From Lapidilactobacillus bayanensis (lineage in GTDB: Bacteria > Bacillota > Bacilli > Lactobacillales > Lactobacillaceae): 64,000 nucleotides of DNA. Every line of letters begins with the position of its first letter. Positions within the stretch are counted from its first letter, which is position 1. Positions 15,519 to 24,973 of this stretch are shown here, in pieces. A model generated the notes under the pieces. It saw only the letters and a list, made by a program, of their open reading frames with translations. It did no database searches and was not told the DNA's origin. The position numbers were made by a program, and so were the translations under genes. The DNA is taken from positions 1 to 64,000 of the forward strand of contig NZ_RHOX01000009.1 of assembly GCF_003946695.1 (NCBI RefSeq), read 5' to 3'.

Positions 15519-16424
15519 ATGAAACAAGGAACAACGATTTTAACATTGGATAATGGCTATCATTTATGGACCAATACCCAAGGTCAAGGCGACATTCATT
15601 TACTTTGCTTGCATGGTGGCCCTGGTGGCACGCACGAATACTACGAAAACTTCGGCGAAAAATTAGCTGATATTGGCGTTCAAGTGCATATGTATGATCA
15701 ATTAGGTTCATTTTACTCTGACCAACCAGATTATCATGATCCTGAAATTGCGGCCAAATATTTAACCAATGATTATTTCTTAGGTGAAGTTGAAGAAGTC
15801 CGGCAAAAACTGGGTCTGGATCAATTCTACCTGATTGGCCAATCTTGGGGTGGCGCTCTTACGATGGAATACGCTTTGAAATATGGCAACCATTTAAAAG
15901 GTGCCATTATTTCCAGCATGGTTGACAATATTCCCGAATACGTCGTTCACATTAACAAAGTTCGTGATGAAGCACTTTCTGTTGAAGCTGTTTCTTACAT
16001 GAAGCGTTGCGAAGCCGCCGGTAATTATGATGATCCGCGTTATCAATCCTACGTGGACGTTTTGAATCGTGGCTACGTTGATCGTCGGCAGCCACCGGCA
16101 ATTCGTCATTTGATTTCAACTATGGCAACACCTGTTTACAACGCCTTCCAAGGCGATAACGAATTCGTTGTCACTGGTAAATTAAAGGACTTCGATTTGC
16201 GAAGGGAAATCCACAACATTACCGTGCCAACCCTATTAACATTTGGTCAACACGAAACTATGCCACTTTCTTCAGCATTGCGCATGTCGCAAGAAATTCC
16301 GAATGCGCGCTTGGAAACAACTCCTGATGGCGGCCATCATCATATGATTGATAATCCTGACGTTTATTTTGCCCATTTGAAGCAGTTCATTCTTGATGTT
16401 GAAAGTGGTCAGTTCCGCGCCTAA
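15519..16424 (+). CDS. pip: Prolyl aminopeptidase (proline iminopeptidase)
   Basis: A 301-residue serine peptidase of the alpha/beta-hydrolase fold (S33) that releases N-terminal proline from peptides in the cytoplasm. The oxyanion motif HGGPGG (about 31-36), the nucleophile elbow GQSWGG (Ser near 111) and the terminal GGHHHM with the catalytic His are all present, as is the Asp-bearing strand before it. Length matches lactobacillus PepI. Sits 47 nt after the reductase; AAATTGGGTGG precedes the ATG. Confidence 0.93.
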   Translation: MKQGTTILTLDNGYHLWTNTQGQGDIHLLCLHGGPGGTHEYYENFGEKLADIGVQVHMYDQLGSFYSDQPDYHDPEIAAKYLTNDYFLGEVEEVRQKLGLDQFYLIGQSWGGALTMEYALKYGNHLKGAIISSMVDNIPEYVVHINKVRDEALSVEAVSYMKRCEAAGNYDDPRYQSYVDVLNRGYVDRRQPPAIRHLISTMATPVYNAFQGDNEFVVTGKLKDFDLRREIHNITVPTLLTFGQHETMPLSSALRMSQEIPNARLETTPDGGHHHMIDNPDVYFAHLKQFILDVESGQFRA

Positions 16425-16453
16425 TCATTTTTATTTCTAAAAGGAAGCCACAG

Positions 16454-17116
16454 ATGAAAACAATCACAGTCTATCTCGTTCGTCATGGTCAAACTTATTT
16501 CAACAAATTCAACAAGATGCAAGGTTGGTCCGATTCGCCGCTAACTCCTGCCGGCATTGACGGTGCCAAGGAAGCCGCTGAACGTCTGAAACATCTGACG
16601 TTCACACATGCTTACTCATCTGACACCACCCGAGCAATGCATACTTGCGAAATCATTCTCGGTAAAAATATGAACACCGTTGTTCCCTACACAACCACGG
16701 CATTCTTCCGTGAAGTTTTCTACGGTTATTTTGAAGGCGAAGATTCTGCTAAAACTTGGTATCTAGTCGGTGCTCCTCATGGCGCGCGTTCATTTAAAGA
16801 ACTCATTTCAAAATATAATATTGATGCCTCAAAGGATTTTATGAACGATGCTGATCCTTTCCATGATGCTGAAACGGCAACACAATATTGGACGCGTCTC
16901 AGCAAGGGCTTCAAAATGTTGCGTGAACAAAATCTTAATGGTGATAATGTGCTATTAGTTAGCCATGGCACAACCATTCGCAGCATTGTTGAAAAGTTTG
17001 GTGCCGGTCGATTCGACGCCACCATCGCACCACGCAATGCCAGTGTTACCAAAATTCTGTTGACAGATCAGGGCATTGAGGTTGTTTATTATAATCGCTT
17101 AGAAGCTATTAATTAA
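16454..17116 (+). CDS. Histidine phosphatase family protein (phosphoglycerate-mutase-like)
   Basis: A 220-residue cytoplasmic phosphatase. The phosphohistidine motif is LVRHGQTYFNKFNKMQGW at the N-terminus, and the second catalytic His lies in LLVSHGTTIRSIV near residue 175. The short form and the central insert (KTWYLVGAPHGARS) fit the broad-specificity phosphatases of lactobacilli rather than the glycolytic mutase. AAGGAAG precedes the ATG, 29 nt after the aminopeptidase stop, suggesting an operon ended by the next terminator. Confidence 0.88.
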   Translation: MKTITVYLVRHGQTYFNKFNKMQGWSDSPLTPAGIDGAKEAAERLKHLTFTHAYSSDTTRAMHTCEIILGKNMNTVVPYTTTAFFREVFYGYFEGEDSAKTWYLVGAPHGARSFKELISKYNIDASKDFMNDADPFHDAETATQYWTRLSKGFKMLREQNLNGDNVLLVSHGTTIRSIVEKFGAGRFDATIAPRNASVTKILLTDQGIEVVYYNRLEAIN

Positions 17117-17125
17117 ATATCAAGA

Positions 17126-17162
17126 ACGGAGTCGGGATAAAAAATCCTGACTCCGTTTTTTC
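17126..17162 (+). terminator. Terminator after the reductase-phosphatase operon
   Basis: Stem ACGGAGTCGGGAT pairing with ATCCTGACTCCGT (one wobble) and a run of six Ts. The A-run in the loop and the flanking bases suggest one-way termination for the plus strand. Confidence 0.9.
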
Positions 17163-17209
17163 ATTGCCACTTCGTTAGCATGTTAAAATCTAAAATTGTT
17201 GTTTTGAGT

Positions 17210-17665
17210 TTCTTCGTGCCTACAGAAAATGCGCCGGTGGAACGCTGCGAGTTTGATTTGAGCCAAATAAATTTGTCTCAAATACAAACTTTCTTGTAAG
17301 TGGTAAACCACTAACAAGAATGCCGCGGCTGACCGCGATTTTCCTCCGGCACTGACGAAAGAGCGTTAGTGCAACCTTAACTGCAATTTTGTATTTCTAA
17401 AAATTGGAAGGTAGTGTAACCACTCGTCAATTCAGTGCTTGTGCAAAGGTCGCCGTTTCGTTTGTTTAGTGGTCGAAAATAAATACCGCTCAGTAGTGAC
17501 ATTAATGTTGGCAATTTATTGCTTACATTAAGGCGCGTATTTGAGACGATTTGTTCTTCAATCGGCTCAAATCGACGCCCACTACGTTCCAGCGACAAGT
17601 ATTTATTTTCCACCACGGCACCACGCACGTTTTATATGCAACCTTTGCGCAAGCGCGAAGAAACA
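17210..17665 (+). repeat. Composite foldback repeat, copy c (A then B)
   Basis: Unit A 17210-17356, unit B 17435-17660, between two convergent operons. In A the stem reads GAAAAT/ATTTTC where copies a and b have GGGAAAT/ATTTCCC. In B the closing stem has one mismatch (GTGGTCGAAA against TTTCCACCAC). Inner arms are as in copy a. Confidence 0.85.
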
Positions 17666-17800
17666 CAAAATAACAGTTTTAGATCTTAGCGTTCATAATA
17701 AAACTTGAGTTTAAAATAAATTGAGTTTGATTCGGCGCAAACCAATACTTGTAACGTACTACCAACACTTTTTTCAAAGGTACAAAAAATTGCAGACAAA

Positions 17801-18973
17801 CTATTGGCTAGCGATTTTACGGCGCAATTGTTCTGTGCTGACCATAATTACAACAGCAAAGAATAATAAGTACCACGGATAGCTACCCAAGCTCAAATGA
17901 TTACTCAACCAACCAAATAAAGGTGGCATTAAAGTTGAGCCGGTATAAGCCGCCGCCATTTGTACGCCAATGATCGCCTGCGAATTTTCCGAACCAAAAT
18001 TAGCACCTGTCGAATGAATGATCGAAGGATAAATTGGCGCACAACCAAAGCCAACAATTAACAAGCCAACCAAAACGAAAAAGTCAGAACCAGGAAGCAG
18101 CATCAAAACAACGCCTAACGTTAAAACGCCAGCGCCAAATCGAACCAAGAAACGATCCCCGAAACGATTGGCGAAAATTCCAGAAAGAAAACGGCCGATT
18201 GTAATTCCCATATAAAATAATGCGGCAAATTTGGCGGCAATTTCTGGATCAACGTGGCGAATTTGAACTAAAAAACTACTGGCCCACAATCCAGCAGTTG
18301 ATTCCAAGGCACAATAAGCAAAAAAAGCAAGTAAAACAGATTTAACACCTGTAATCTGTAAAATTTTAGCAAGACTTAACGCTGGTCTGGTTTCAACATC
18401 TTGATGAGCGTTTTTGAACTGATAAGCTTTTTTACGCCACAGTGGCAAACTAGTAAATAAAACAATTGTCAGTGCTAATTGAATGATGCCAATCAACCGA
18501 TAACCGTACCGCCAGCCTAAATTATGAGTCAGACTCATGCTCATCACATAAGGACTAATCGCGGCACCAACACCCCAAAAACAATGCAGCCAATTCATTT
18601 GTCGCGAATCATAATGCAAGGCGACAAAGTTATTCAATGCCGCATCCACTGCACCGGCACCAAACCCATAAGGAACTGCCCAAAAACACAGACCAATAAA
18701 ATTAGGTGAGATAGAAAACCCAAACAAAGCGACAGCAGTTGTCAACACAGAAATCGCGGTAACCATTCCCGCACCAAGTTTGCGTGTTAAACGATCAGAT
18801 AACAAACTGGAAATAATCGTATTGGCCGAGATGATCATTGTAATGATTCCCGCGTAAGCAACCGGTACATGTAAAGCCGTATGCATCACCGGCCAGCCTG
18901 ATCCAATTAACGAGTCGGGAAAACCTAGACTAATGAAAGCCAGATAAATAATCCCTAAAAGTAACGAAAACAT
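17801..18973 (-). CDS. Major facilitator superfamily transporter
   Basis: A 390-residue, 12-helix carrier. The motif DRLTRKLG between helices 2 and 3 and NRFGDRFLVRFG between helices 8 and 9 are the family's charged loops. Its layout resembles the FucP/YfkF-like sugar or drug carriers, but the substrate cannot be read from sequence. GGGGTAGGA precedes the ATG. It is single and lies between repeat copies c and d, within the segment bounded by the long inverted repeat. Confidence 0.88.
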   Translation of the reverse strand: MFSLLLGIIYLAFISLGFPDSLIGSGWPVMHTALHVPVAYAGIITMIISANTIISSLLSDRLTRKLGAGMVTAISVLTTAVALFGFSISPNFIGLCFWAVPYGFGAGAVDAALNNFVALHYDSRQMNWLHCFWGVGAAISPYVMSMSLTHNLGWRYGYRLIGIIQLALTIVLFTSLPLWRKKAYQFKNAHQDVETRPALSLAKILQITGVKSVLLAFFAYCALESTAGLWASSFLVQIRHVDPEIAAKFAALFYMGITIGRFLSGIFANRFGDRFLVRFGAGVLTLGVVLMLLPGSDFFVLVGLLIVGFGCAPIYPSIIHSTGANFGSENSQAIIGVQMAAAYTGSTLMPPLFGWLSNHLSLGSYPWYLLFFAVVIMVSTEQLRRKIASQ

Positions 18974-19097
18974 GTCCTACCCCAAATTTCCTGAATTAAA
19001 TAAGTTCATTATTCTGGATGCGCTCTCAAAAGTCAAGGTGTAATTTTTCGCCACCGTTTTAATATTCTTAGTCTTAGATTTTGAATTGTTATTTTAC

Positions 19098-19690
19098 GGT
19101 TCTTCGCGCTTACGCGAAGGTTGTATGCAAAGTGTCGCGCGTATCGTGAGGAAAAATAAATACTTTCGCTGGAACGTGGTGGACACTGCTTGAAGCCAAT
19201 TTTTGCAAAATTGTCTCCAAGACAGGTCTTGTTGTAAGTAATAAATTACTAACAACAATTTCACCACTGAGCGGTATTTATTTTCCCTCACTAGACAAGC
19301 AAGAGGGCAACCTTTGCGCAAGCGCTAAATTAACGATTGGTTGAATCACTTCCAATCTTTAGAAATCCAAACTTGAAGTCAAATCACACCACATCATCTC
19401 GTTTGTCAGTGCCGGAGGGAAATCGCGGTCAGCCGTGGCATTCTTGTTAATGGTTTACCATTTACAAGAATGTTTGTATTTGAGACAAATCGGTTTTTGA
19501 TTTGGCTCAAATCAAACTCACAGCGTTCCACCAGCGCATTTCCCGTAGGCACGAAGAATAGCAACATAGCAGTTCTAGGGTTTGCTGCTCTCAATAAAGT
19601 TCACATTCAAAGACAAATCGGTTTTTCATTTGGTTCAAATCAAGCCCACAGCGTTCCACCAGTATATTTCCCGCAGGCACGAAGAACTAC
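19098..19690 (-). repeat. Composite foldback repeat, copy d (B then A plus half-A, inverted)
   Basis: Unit B 19102-19325 and unit A 19406-19558, followed by an extra half-A (19595-19690). Positions 19141-19558 are the inverted twin of 13570-13987, with no gaps and about one mismatch, which lies in the closing stem of B. Even the extra half-A is mirrored on the outer side of each copy. It lies between the MFS gene start and the bceB-like gene end. Confidence 0.9.
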
Positions 19691-19719
19691 CACACAACAA
19701 TTCGGCACCAATAAAAAAA

Positions 19720-19744
19720 GCTATCGCGAAATAACTCGCGACAA
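19720..19744 (-). terminator. Terminator of the BceAB-type operon
   Basis: On the minus strand GTTGTCGCGA pairs with TCGCGATAGC around a short loop, followed by seven Ts. It lies 13 nt after the permease stop. Confidence 0.8.
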
Positions 19745-19756
19745 CTTAATTCAAAA

Positions 19757-21595
19757 CTATTTTTCAATCTCGGTTGCGGGAATAACAATTCCCCGATACA
19801 ACCAGGTCGTTAACAAATAATAGACGATATATAAACAGATGAAAATGGCAAACGGCAACCAAATACCTTGATAAGGATTAATCATCAGCATTTTAAACAA
19901 CTGCAAACCAAACAAAACATGGCAAACACCCAAAACACCAGGCAATGCGTAGAGAACCCCGATTTCAATGGCAACAGAATGTTTCAAGGTACCTCTGCGC
20001 GTGCCCATCTTGTTCAACATTTCGTAGCGGCGAACATCGCTATAAGCACCTGACAAAATTTTGAACATTAAGCAACTTGCCAGCATTGCCAAGAAAGAAA
20101 TACCTAAGAAGAAGCCCATGAAGGTCATGCCGGAGAATAAGGATTTGTAAACACCGTAACCAACATATTTACTGTTTGCCAAAACTGATTTGAATTGCGG
20201 TGCTGCTTTGGCTTGCGCGCTTTCAATCTGACCGATCTTCTTACTATCTTTGAGAAAATCGTGAACACGAATCAATTGCAGGTGTTGCGTAGGTGCTGTT
20301 AAAGCAGCAAATTTAGCCGCTGAAACGAATTTAACGTTAATTTCGGTAGATTGCTCGGACTTAGTTGCTAACCAGCGGGCAGCGTCATAACGGGCTGCTG
20401 AACCTTGCTTCAGATAATCCTGAGCTGCATAACGTTTGATTGTTGGCATGACCATCTCTGCACCGGTGGACTTGCCATAATCAACATAATAAAGTGGCTG
20501 CTGTTGTAATTCAGTAACACTATAATAAGTGGCACCATCGACAACCTTATAGTGATAAACGGCTTTAGATTTAAGATCAAGTTGTGCAACTGCCGTTTTA
20601 ACTTGTTGATCTTGATGATAGACGATCAAATCATATGGTGCCGTGGCCGCTGCCAAGTCACTAATCTCATTCTGAAAACCTAAGCCAACCGTAATCGCCC
20701 CCAATGCCAAGGCGAATAAAATGGAAATCATCGCCAACATTCGCGTATAGTCATGAATACGGAAGTTCAATTGTGATAACGTGAAATTGCGTAATCCTTT
20801 CAGGGCAAACTTTGAATTGCGCTTCAATAAACTGATTAGCCAAATAAAGGTTGCATTGAATGTGAAGTAACTGCCCAGCACGATTGTCACCAGTGCCAAC
20901 GGAATCGCAATTAAATTTAACAACTTAATACTAGCCATGGACCAGTAACCAACCGCTAATAAGGCTAAACCTAACAACGCTTGTAAAATCAAAACGACCG
21001 GTTTAACTTGCATGCGACTTGGTTGCGACGCTTGATGTAATAACTTCATAACTGGCGTCTTCACTAATTTGGCACTATTCCAAAAGGCTGATAGAACAAA
21101 CAAAACACCGAAGAAAATTAATGTGATGAGCATCGCCGGTAGATGGAATGCGTTAAAGTTATGCAACGTCAATCCTAATTGTCGCACTAACAACTTAGCA
21201 ACAACTTGTGACAAGCCAACGCCGATTGCCGAACCAACTAATGTTGCAATCATACCAATTGAGAATGTTTCCACGAAGATTAATTGAGCAATTTTGCGAG
21301 ACTTGGCGCCTAACATCATGAACATACCATAATCGCGCTGGCGCATATTCATTAAGAATGAATTGGCATAAATCAGATAAACCAACGTAATAATTCCCAA
21401 TAAAACCGCGCCAAAGCCGAAAATAAACATCGTGTTATTGGCGGACAACATTGAATTGTTGCCAAGAAAATTCTTGTTAGTAGCCAGAGTCATGAACATA
21501 TAAAAAGTCGCTGCCGAAACAATTAAGCCCGAAAAAAGGACAATGTAATCTTTGAGGCGGCTTTTGATTCCTGTCAAAGCTAATTTTGTTAACAT
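19757..21595 (-). CDS. BceB/FtsX-type ABC permease
   Basis: A 612-residue membrane protein with ten predicted helices: one, three, two and one around residues 15-230, then a large extracellular domain (about 310-500) between helices 7 and 8, and three at the end. The FtsX domain appears twice. This is the layout of BceB-type permeases, which with their ATPase remove peptide antibiotics from the cell surface and signal to a histidine kinase. No two-component system is visible nearby, so sensing may rely on a distant pair. It starts 13 nt after the ATPase gene, on the same transcript. Confidence 0.88.
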   Translation of the reverse strand: MLTKLALTGIKSRLKDYIVLFSGLIVSAATFYMFMTLATNKNFLGNNSMLSANNTMFIFGFGAVLLGIITLVYLIYANSFLMNMRQRDYGMFMMLGAKSRKIAQLIFVETFSIGMIATLVGSAIGVGLSQVVAKLLVRQLGLTLHNFNAFHLPAMLITLIFFGVLFVLSAFWNSAKLVKTPVMKLLHQASQPSRMQVKPVVLILQALLGLALLAVGYWSMASIKLLNLIAIPLALVTIVLGSYFTFNATFIWLISLLKRNSKFALKGLRNFTLSQLNFRIHDYTRMLAMISILFALALGAITVGLGFQNEISDLAAATAPYDLIVYHQDQQVKTAVAQLDLKSKAVYHYKVVDGATYYSVTELQQQPLYYVDYGKSTGAEMVMPTIKRYAAQDYLKQGSAARYDAARWLATKSEQSTEINVKFVSAAKFAALTAPTQHLQLIRVHDFLKDSKKIGQIESAQAKAAPQFKSVLANSKYVGYGVYKSLFSGMTFMGFFLGISFLAMLASCLMFKILSGAYSDVRRYEMLNKMGTRRGTLKHSVAIEIGVLYALPGVLGVCHVLFGLQLFKMLMINPYQGIWLPFAIFICLYIVYYLLTTWLYRGIVIPATEIEK

Positions 21596-21608
21596 CTACT
21601 CACCCCTC

Positions 21609-22364
21609 CTAATCGACAAACGTCCCTAACGAATTCAAGATCTCTTGATAAAACTCCGCCCGTGGTCGACCATTGCGTTTTAATTCTTGACCGATTTTAC
21701 CGTCCTTAATAAAGAGAATTCGTTGACAATAACTCGCTGAAAAAGGATCATGAGTGACTAATAAAATTGAAACCTGATCTTCGTGATTTAACGAGTCCAT
21801 CGTTTCCAATAATTCCCGCGCCGAATTAGAATCGAGCGCACCAGTTGGTTCATCACCAAATAAGATTGCCGGTTGATGCACTAAAGCCCGCGCGGCAGCA
21901 ACTCGCTGTTTCTGTCCACCAGATAGTTCGGTTGGATAATGATCGAGCACACTTTCAATTGATAGACGCTGCGCAATTTGATTAACTAGCGGTTTGATTT
22001 TACGTGGTGCAATATTTTGTAATGACAAAGGTAAGGCAATATTTTCGTAAGCCGTTAAGTTTTCTAATAAATTGAAATCTTGGAAAATAAAACCAACTTG
22101 CTTGCTACGAAAATCTGCCATTTGATTTCCTTTTAATTTTGTTACATCGCGGTTATTAATTCGCACTTCACCTGAAGTCGGCTTATCCAAAGTTGATAAA
22201 ATATTTAACAATGTTGTTTTGCCGGAGCCGGAAGCACCCATGATGCCGACAAATTCACCATTTTCCACTGCAAAAGAAACATCTTTTAAAGCCGTGTATT
22301 GTTTTTCATTTGTTTTACCGTATGTTTTAACTAGATTATTGACCGTTACAACGTCGTTTGCCAA
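21609..22364 (-). CDS. BceA/LolD-type ABC ATPase
   Basis: A 251-residue ATPase with Walker A GASGSGKTTLLN, Q-loop FIFQDFNLL, signature LSGGQKQRVAAARAL, Walker B ILFGDEPTGALD and the switch His in LLVTHD. This class powers FtsX-type permeases. The start is probably TTG at 22364: GGAGGG lies 7 nt upstream, and the alternative TTG at 22379 overlaps that site. It is the first gene of a two-gene operon with the permease. Confidence 0.92.
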   Translation of the reverse strand: MANDVVTVNNLVKTYGKTNEKQYTALKDVSFAVENGEFVGIMGASGSGKTTLLNILSTLDKPTSGEVRINNRDVTKLKGNQMADFRSKQVGFIFQDFNLLENLTAYENIALPLSLQNIAPRKIKPLVNQIAQRLSIESVLDHYPTELSGGQKQRVAAARALVHQPAILFGDEPTGALDSNSARELLETMDSLNHEDQVSILLVTHDPFSASYCQRILFIKDGKIGQELKRNGRPRAEFYQEILNSLGTFVD

Positions 22365-22607
22365 TTTAATTCCCTCCAAAAATCGCTCACTTAATTAATT
22401 GATGACTTAAGTATACAAAATCGCGTGTAATTTTTCGCACCATTTTCCTAACAAAACTGCTTTTAAACTTACAGACTTGTTAGCTAAATCCGAGTCTTTC
22501 GGCCCTTGACAAGCTTGCTGATGCCTGTTATTGTTCGGAACGGCTTTGATTGTGTGGACGTTGTTTAATTAGGACAGCGAGAACTAAAACTATCTTACTG
22601 TGGTTCT

Positions 22608-23094
22608 TCACGCCTTGCGCAAAGGTTGTCTATGAGATTTGGTGTTATCGTGGCGGCGAAGAAATACTCGGTGCTGGAACGTAGTGGGCGTCGATTTAAG
22701 CCGATTGAAGTGCGAATCGTCTCAAATGCGAGCCTTATTGTAATAGCTAAAGCTACAACAATAATTTCACTACTGAGCGGTATTTCTTCGCCGCCACTAA
22801 ATTAATGAGAGGGCAACCTTTACGCAAGCGCTGAATTGATATGCGGTTGAAGCACCGCCATTTTGTTGTCGTATAAAATTGTAGTTAAATCTTTCTCAAT
22901 TTTTAGAAGCACAAACTTGCGGCTAAATTTTACTAACATATTTTTGTCAGTTCCGGAAAAAATCGCGGTCAGCTGTGACGTTGTCGTTGACGATTTATTG
23001 CTTACGGCAAGTCCGAGCTTCAAGACAATCAAAGATTGTCTTGAAGTCGAGCCCTCAGCGTTCCACCAGCGTATTTTCTGGAGACACGAAGAAA
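22608..23094 (-). repeat. Composite foldback repeat, copy e (B then A, inverted)
   Basis: Unit B 22611-22832, unit A 22946-23092, in the divergent gap between the ABC ATPase and hflX. B closes with GTGGCGGCGAAGAAATAC/GTATTTCTTCGCCGCCAC, 18 perfect pairs that differ from copy a at several columns on both sides. Its arms are TTATTGTAATAGCT...AGCTACAACAATAA. A has its own variants (CCGGAAAAAAT against GTATTTTCTGG). Confidence 0.85.
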
Positions 23095-23229
23095 CTCAAT
23101 ATATATAGTTCACGGATTTTGAAAAATGTTGCCAACCCGTGCTTTTCGCACTCTGATTTGAAACGTGCTTTTTTTTGTGGTTCATGGTATGCTTTATTTA
23201 GTAAATTCACGTAGAGAGGACTGTCGACA

Positions 23230-23268
23230 ATGCGTTTAAGAGGAGCTTCGTTATTGTCAGTACGTTAA
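23230..23268 (+). CDS. Leader peptide MRLR..., upstream of hflX
   Basis: A 12-codon ORF (MRLRGASLLSVR) with AGAGAGGA 9 nt before its ATG. The N-terminal MRLR is the same motif that makes ribosomes stall on the ErmDL leader when a macrolide is bound. It is followed by a second small ORF and a terminator-like hairpin and then hflX. I infer a drug-responsive attenuator; only the ORF, its ribosome site and the hairpin are seen directly. Confidence 0.65.
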   Translation: MRLRGASLLSVR

Positions 23269-23328
23269 ATGAATCGCGATATTAAACGATTGATGGCAGA
23301 TTCTTTTTGTATACTTTTGTATGCTTAG
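23269..23328 (+). CDS. Second leader ORF upstream of hflX
   Basis: A 19-codon ORF (MNRDIKRLMADSFCILLYA). Its ATG directly follows the TAA of the first leader ORF, so ribosomes could reinitiate there. Its TAG falls at the base of the terminator hairpin, so a ribosome ending there would cover the left arm. No separate ribosome site. It may be coincidental. Confidence 0.4.
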   Translation: MNRDIKRLMADSFCILLYA

Positions 23329-23353
23329 AGGCGGCTTCGGTCGGCTCTTTTTT
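23327..23353 (+). terminator. Attenuator hairpin in the hflX leader
   Basis: AGAGGCGGC-TTCG-GTCGGCTCT (one mismatch, one wobble) followed by a run of six Ts. It lies 60 nt after the MRLR leader stop and nearly 290 nt before hflX, so it would cut off most transcripts unless the leader is altered by a stalled ribosome. Confidence 0.65.
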
Positions 23354-23640
23354 GTTGTCTGAAAATGGCATCAACTATTTATCACGCTATTTAGCCGTAT
23401 TCGCGTCAACTGAAATTGACGTCTAAGCTAGCAAATACTGAATTCGTTTTGAATTCAGCGCTTGCTGAGCTTGGTTGCCAAGTTTGAAATGTTGACGTTC
23501 ACTACTTATTTTTAAACGTGTTCGCCGCAACTGTGATTGATGCATCAACTGTTGAGGACTAAATTCATTCTGAATTTCTCCTTTGCCTACTTTAGATTTC
23601 AAACTTAATTCGTTGTGGCTCACGACTTGGAGGAAAATAT
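23354..23640 (+). other. Long untranslated leader of hflX
   Basis: About 287 nt without a credible gene. It holds the hairpin ACTGAATTC-GTTTT-GAATTCAG (about 23439-23461) and the boxes AGTTGA/TCAACT. TTGGAGGA just before the hflX ATG is its ribosome site. Confidence 0.4.
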
Positions 23641-24927
23641 ATGTCTGAAATTATTAATTTACAACCGCAAAAAGAACGTGTGTTGATTGGCGGGTTGAAC
23701 CGTAAAGCGCCTGATTTTGACTACACACTGAATGAACTTGGTGAATTGGCTAAGGCTGACAATATGGAAGTTGTTGACCAAGTTGTTCAAAATTTAGATC
23801 GAATGGATGCGGCCACTTATTTCGGCTCTGGCAAGGTGCAAGAAATTGGCGAATTAGCTAACGCCTTAGATGTCCACACGCTCGTCATTAACGACGAACT
23901 TTCGCCATCACAGATTTCTAATATTGAAAAAGAAACTAAACTACGAATTGTCGATCGAACTGAATTGATTCTAGAAATCTTCGCTGATCGTGCAAAAACT
24001 CGTGAAGCCAAAACGCAGGTCGAAATTGCCCGCTTACAATATGAACTGCCGCGAATTCACCCGTCTGCTAATTCCTTAGATCAGCAACATGGCGGTGGTG
24101 GCGGTCTCCGTAACCGTGGTGCTGGTGAAACACAATCCGAATTGGATCGTCGTGTCATTCGTAAACGCATCAGTGATTTGAAACAGAATTTGGCCGTACT
24201 AGAAAAAAGTGCAGCGACGCAGCGTGAACGACGTCAACAAAGTGGCCTTCCTAAAGTTGCCTTAGTTGGTTATACCAATGCTGGCAAATCCACGACAATG
24301 AACCAACTGTTGGCCCGCTTCGATCAATTAGACGGTGAAAAGAAACAAGTTTTTGAAAAAGATATGTTATTCGCCACTCTAGATACAAGTGTCCGTACCA
24401 TCCAGCTACCCAACAAGCAACAATTCTTGCTAAGTGATACGGTTGGTTTTGTCAGTCATTTACCTCATCGTTTAATCGCTTCGTTCAAATCAACCTTGGC
24501 TGAAGCTGCCGATGCCGATTTACTCATTCAAGTGGTTGACTACGCCGATCCTAATTACCGTGACATGATGGCGACTACCACACAAACACTTCAAGAAATT
24601 GGCATTACTAATATTCCAATGATTGTTGCTTTTAACAAAGCCGATTTGCGTCCCGATACGAATTATCCGGAAAACACTGGCGATGATTTCATTTATTCTG
24701 CCAAAGATCCTGCTTCCATTGAAGCGTTGGCCAAATTAATCACCAAACATATTTTCGCCGGCTACCATACTGTCAACTTATTAATTCCTTTCAGTGAAGC
24801 TCGTATTCTTGCCGAATTAGAGGCGCACACAAGCATTATTGATAAAGACTACACGGAACAAGGTACGCGAGTTAAAGTTGTTCTCGATCCAATTCGCTAC
24901 AATAAATATCAAAAGTTCATTCAGTAA
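23641..24927 (+). CDS. hflX: HflX-type ribosome-splitting GTPase
   Basis: A 428-residue GTPase that binds the 50S E-site region and splits stalled or idle ribosomes; in Listeria and mycobacteria HflX homologues give macrolide-lincosamide tolerance. The N-terminal nucleotide-binding-like domain (1-170, with AATYFGSGKVQEI) is followed by a Gly-rich GGGGGLRNRGAGETQSE loop and coiled coil, and the G domain has GYTNAGKST (G1), SDTVGF (G3) and NKAD (G4). Length is normal. The long leader with an MRLR ORF and terminator suggests antibiotic-induced expression. The CBS gene follows 46 nt downstream. Confidence 0.95.
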   Translation: MSEIINLQPQKERVLIGGLNRKAPDFDYTLNELGELAKADNMEVVDQVVQNLDRMDAATYFGSGKVQEIGELANALDVHTLVINDELSPSQISNIEKETKLRIVDRTELILEIFADRAKTREAKTQVEIARLQYELPRIHPSANSLDQQHGGGGGLRNRGAGETQSELDRRVIRKRISDLKQNLAVLEKSAATQRERRQQSGLPKVALVGYTNAGKSTTMNQLLARFDQLDGEKKQVFEKDMLFATLDTSVRTIQLPNKQQFLLSDTVGFVSHLPHRLIASFKSTLAEAADADLLIQVVDYADPNYRDMMATTTQTLQEIGITNIPMIVAFNKADLRPDTNYPENTGDDFIYSAKDPASIEALAKLITKHIFAGYHTVNLLIPFSEARILAELEAHTSIIDKDYTEQGTRVKVVLDPIRYNKYQKFIQ

Positions 24928-24973
24928 ATACCAATTCTGTGGTATTAATCAACCGGCTAAAGGAGCAGCTCTC

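Noticed and set aside
19757-22364. A Bce-type two-component system next to the ABC pair
   Set aside because: No histidine kinase or response regulator ORF lies nearby.
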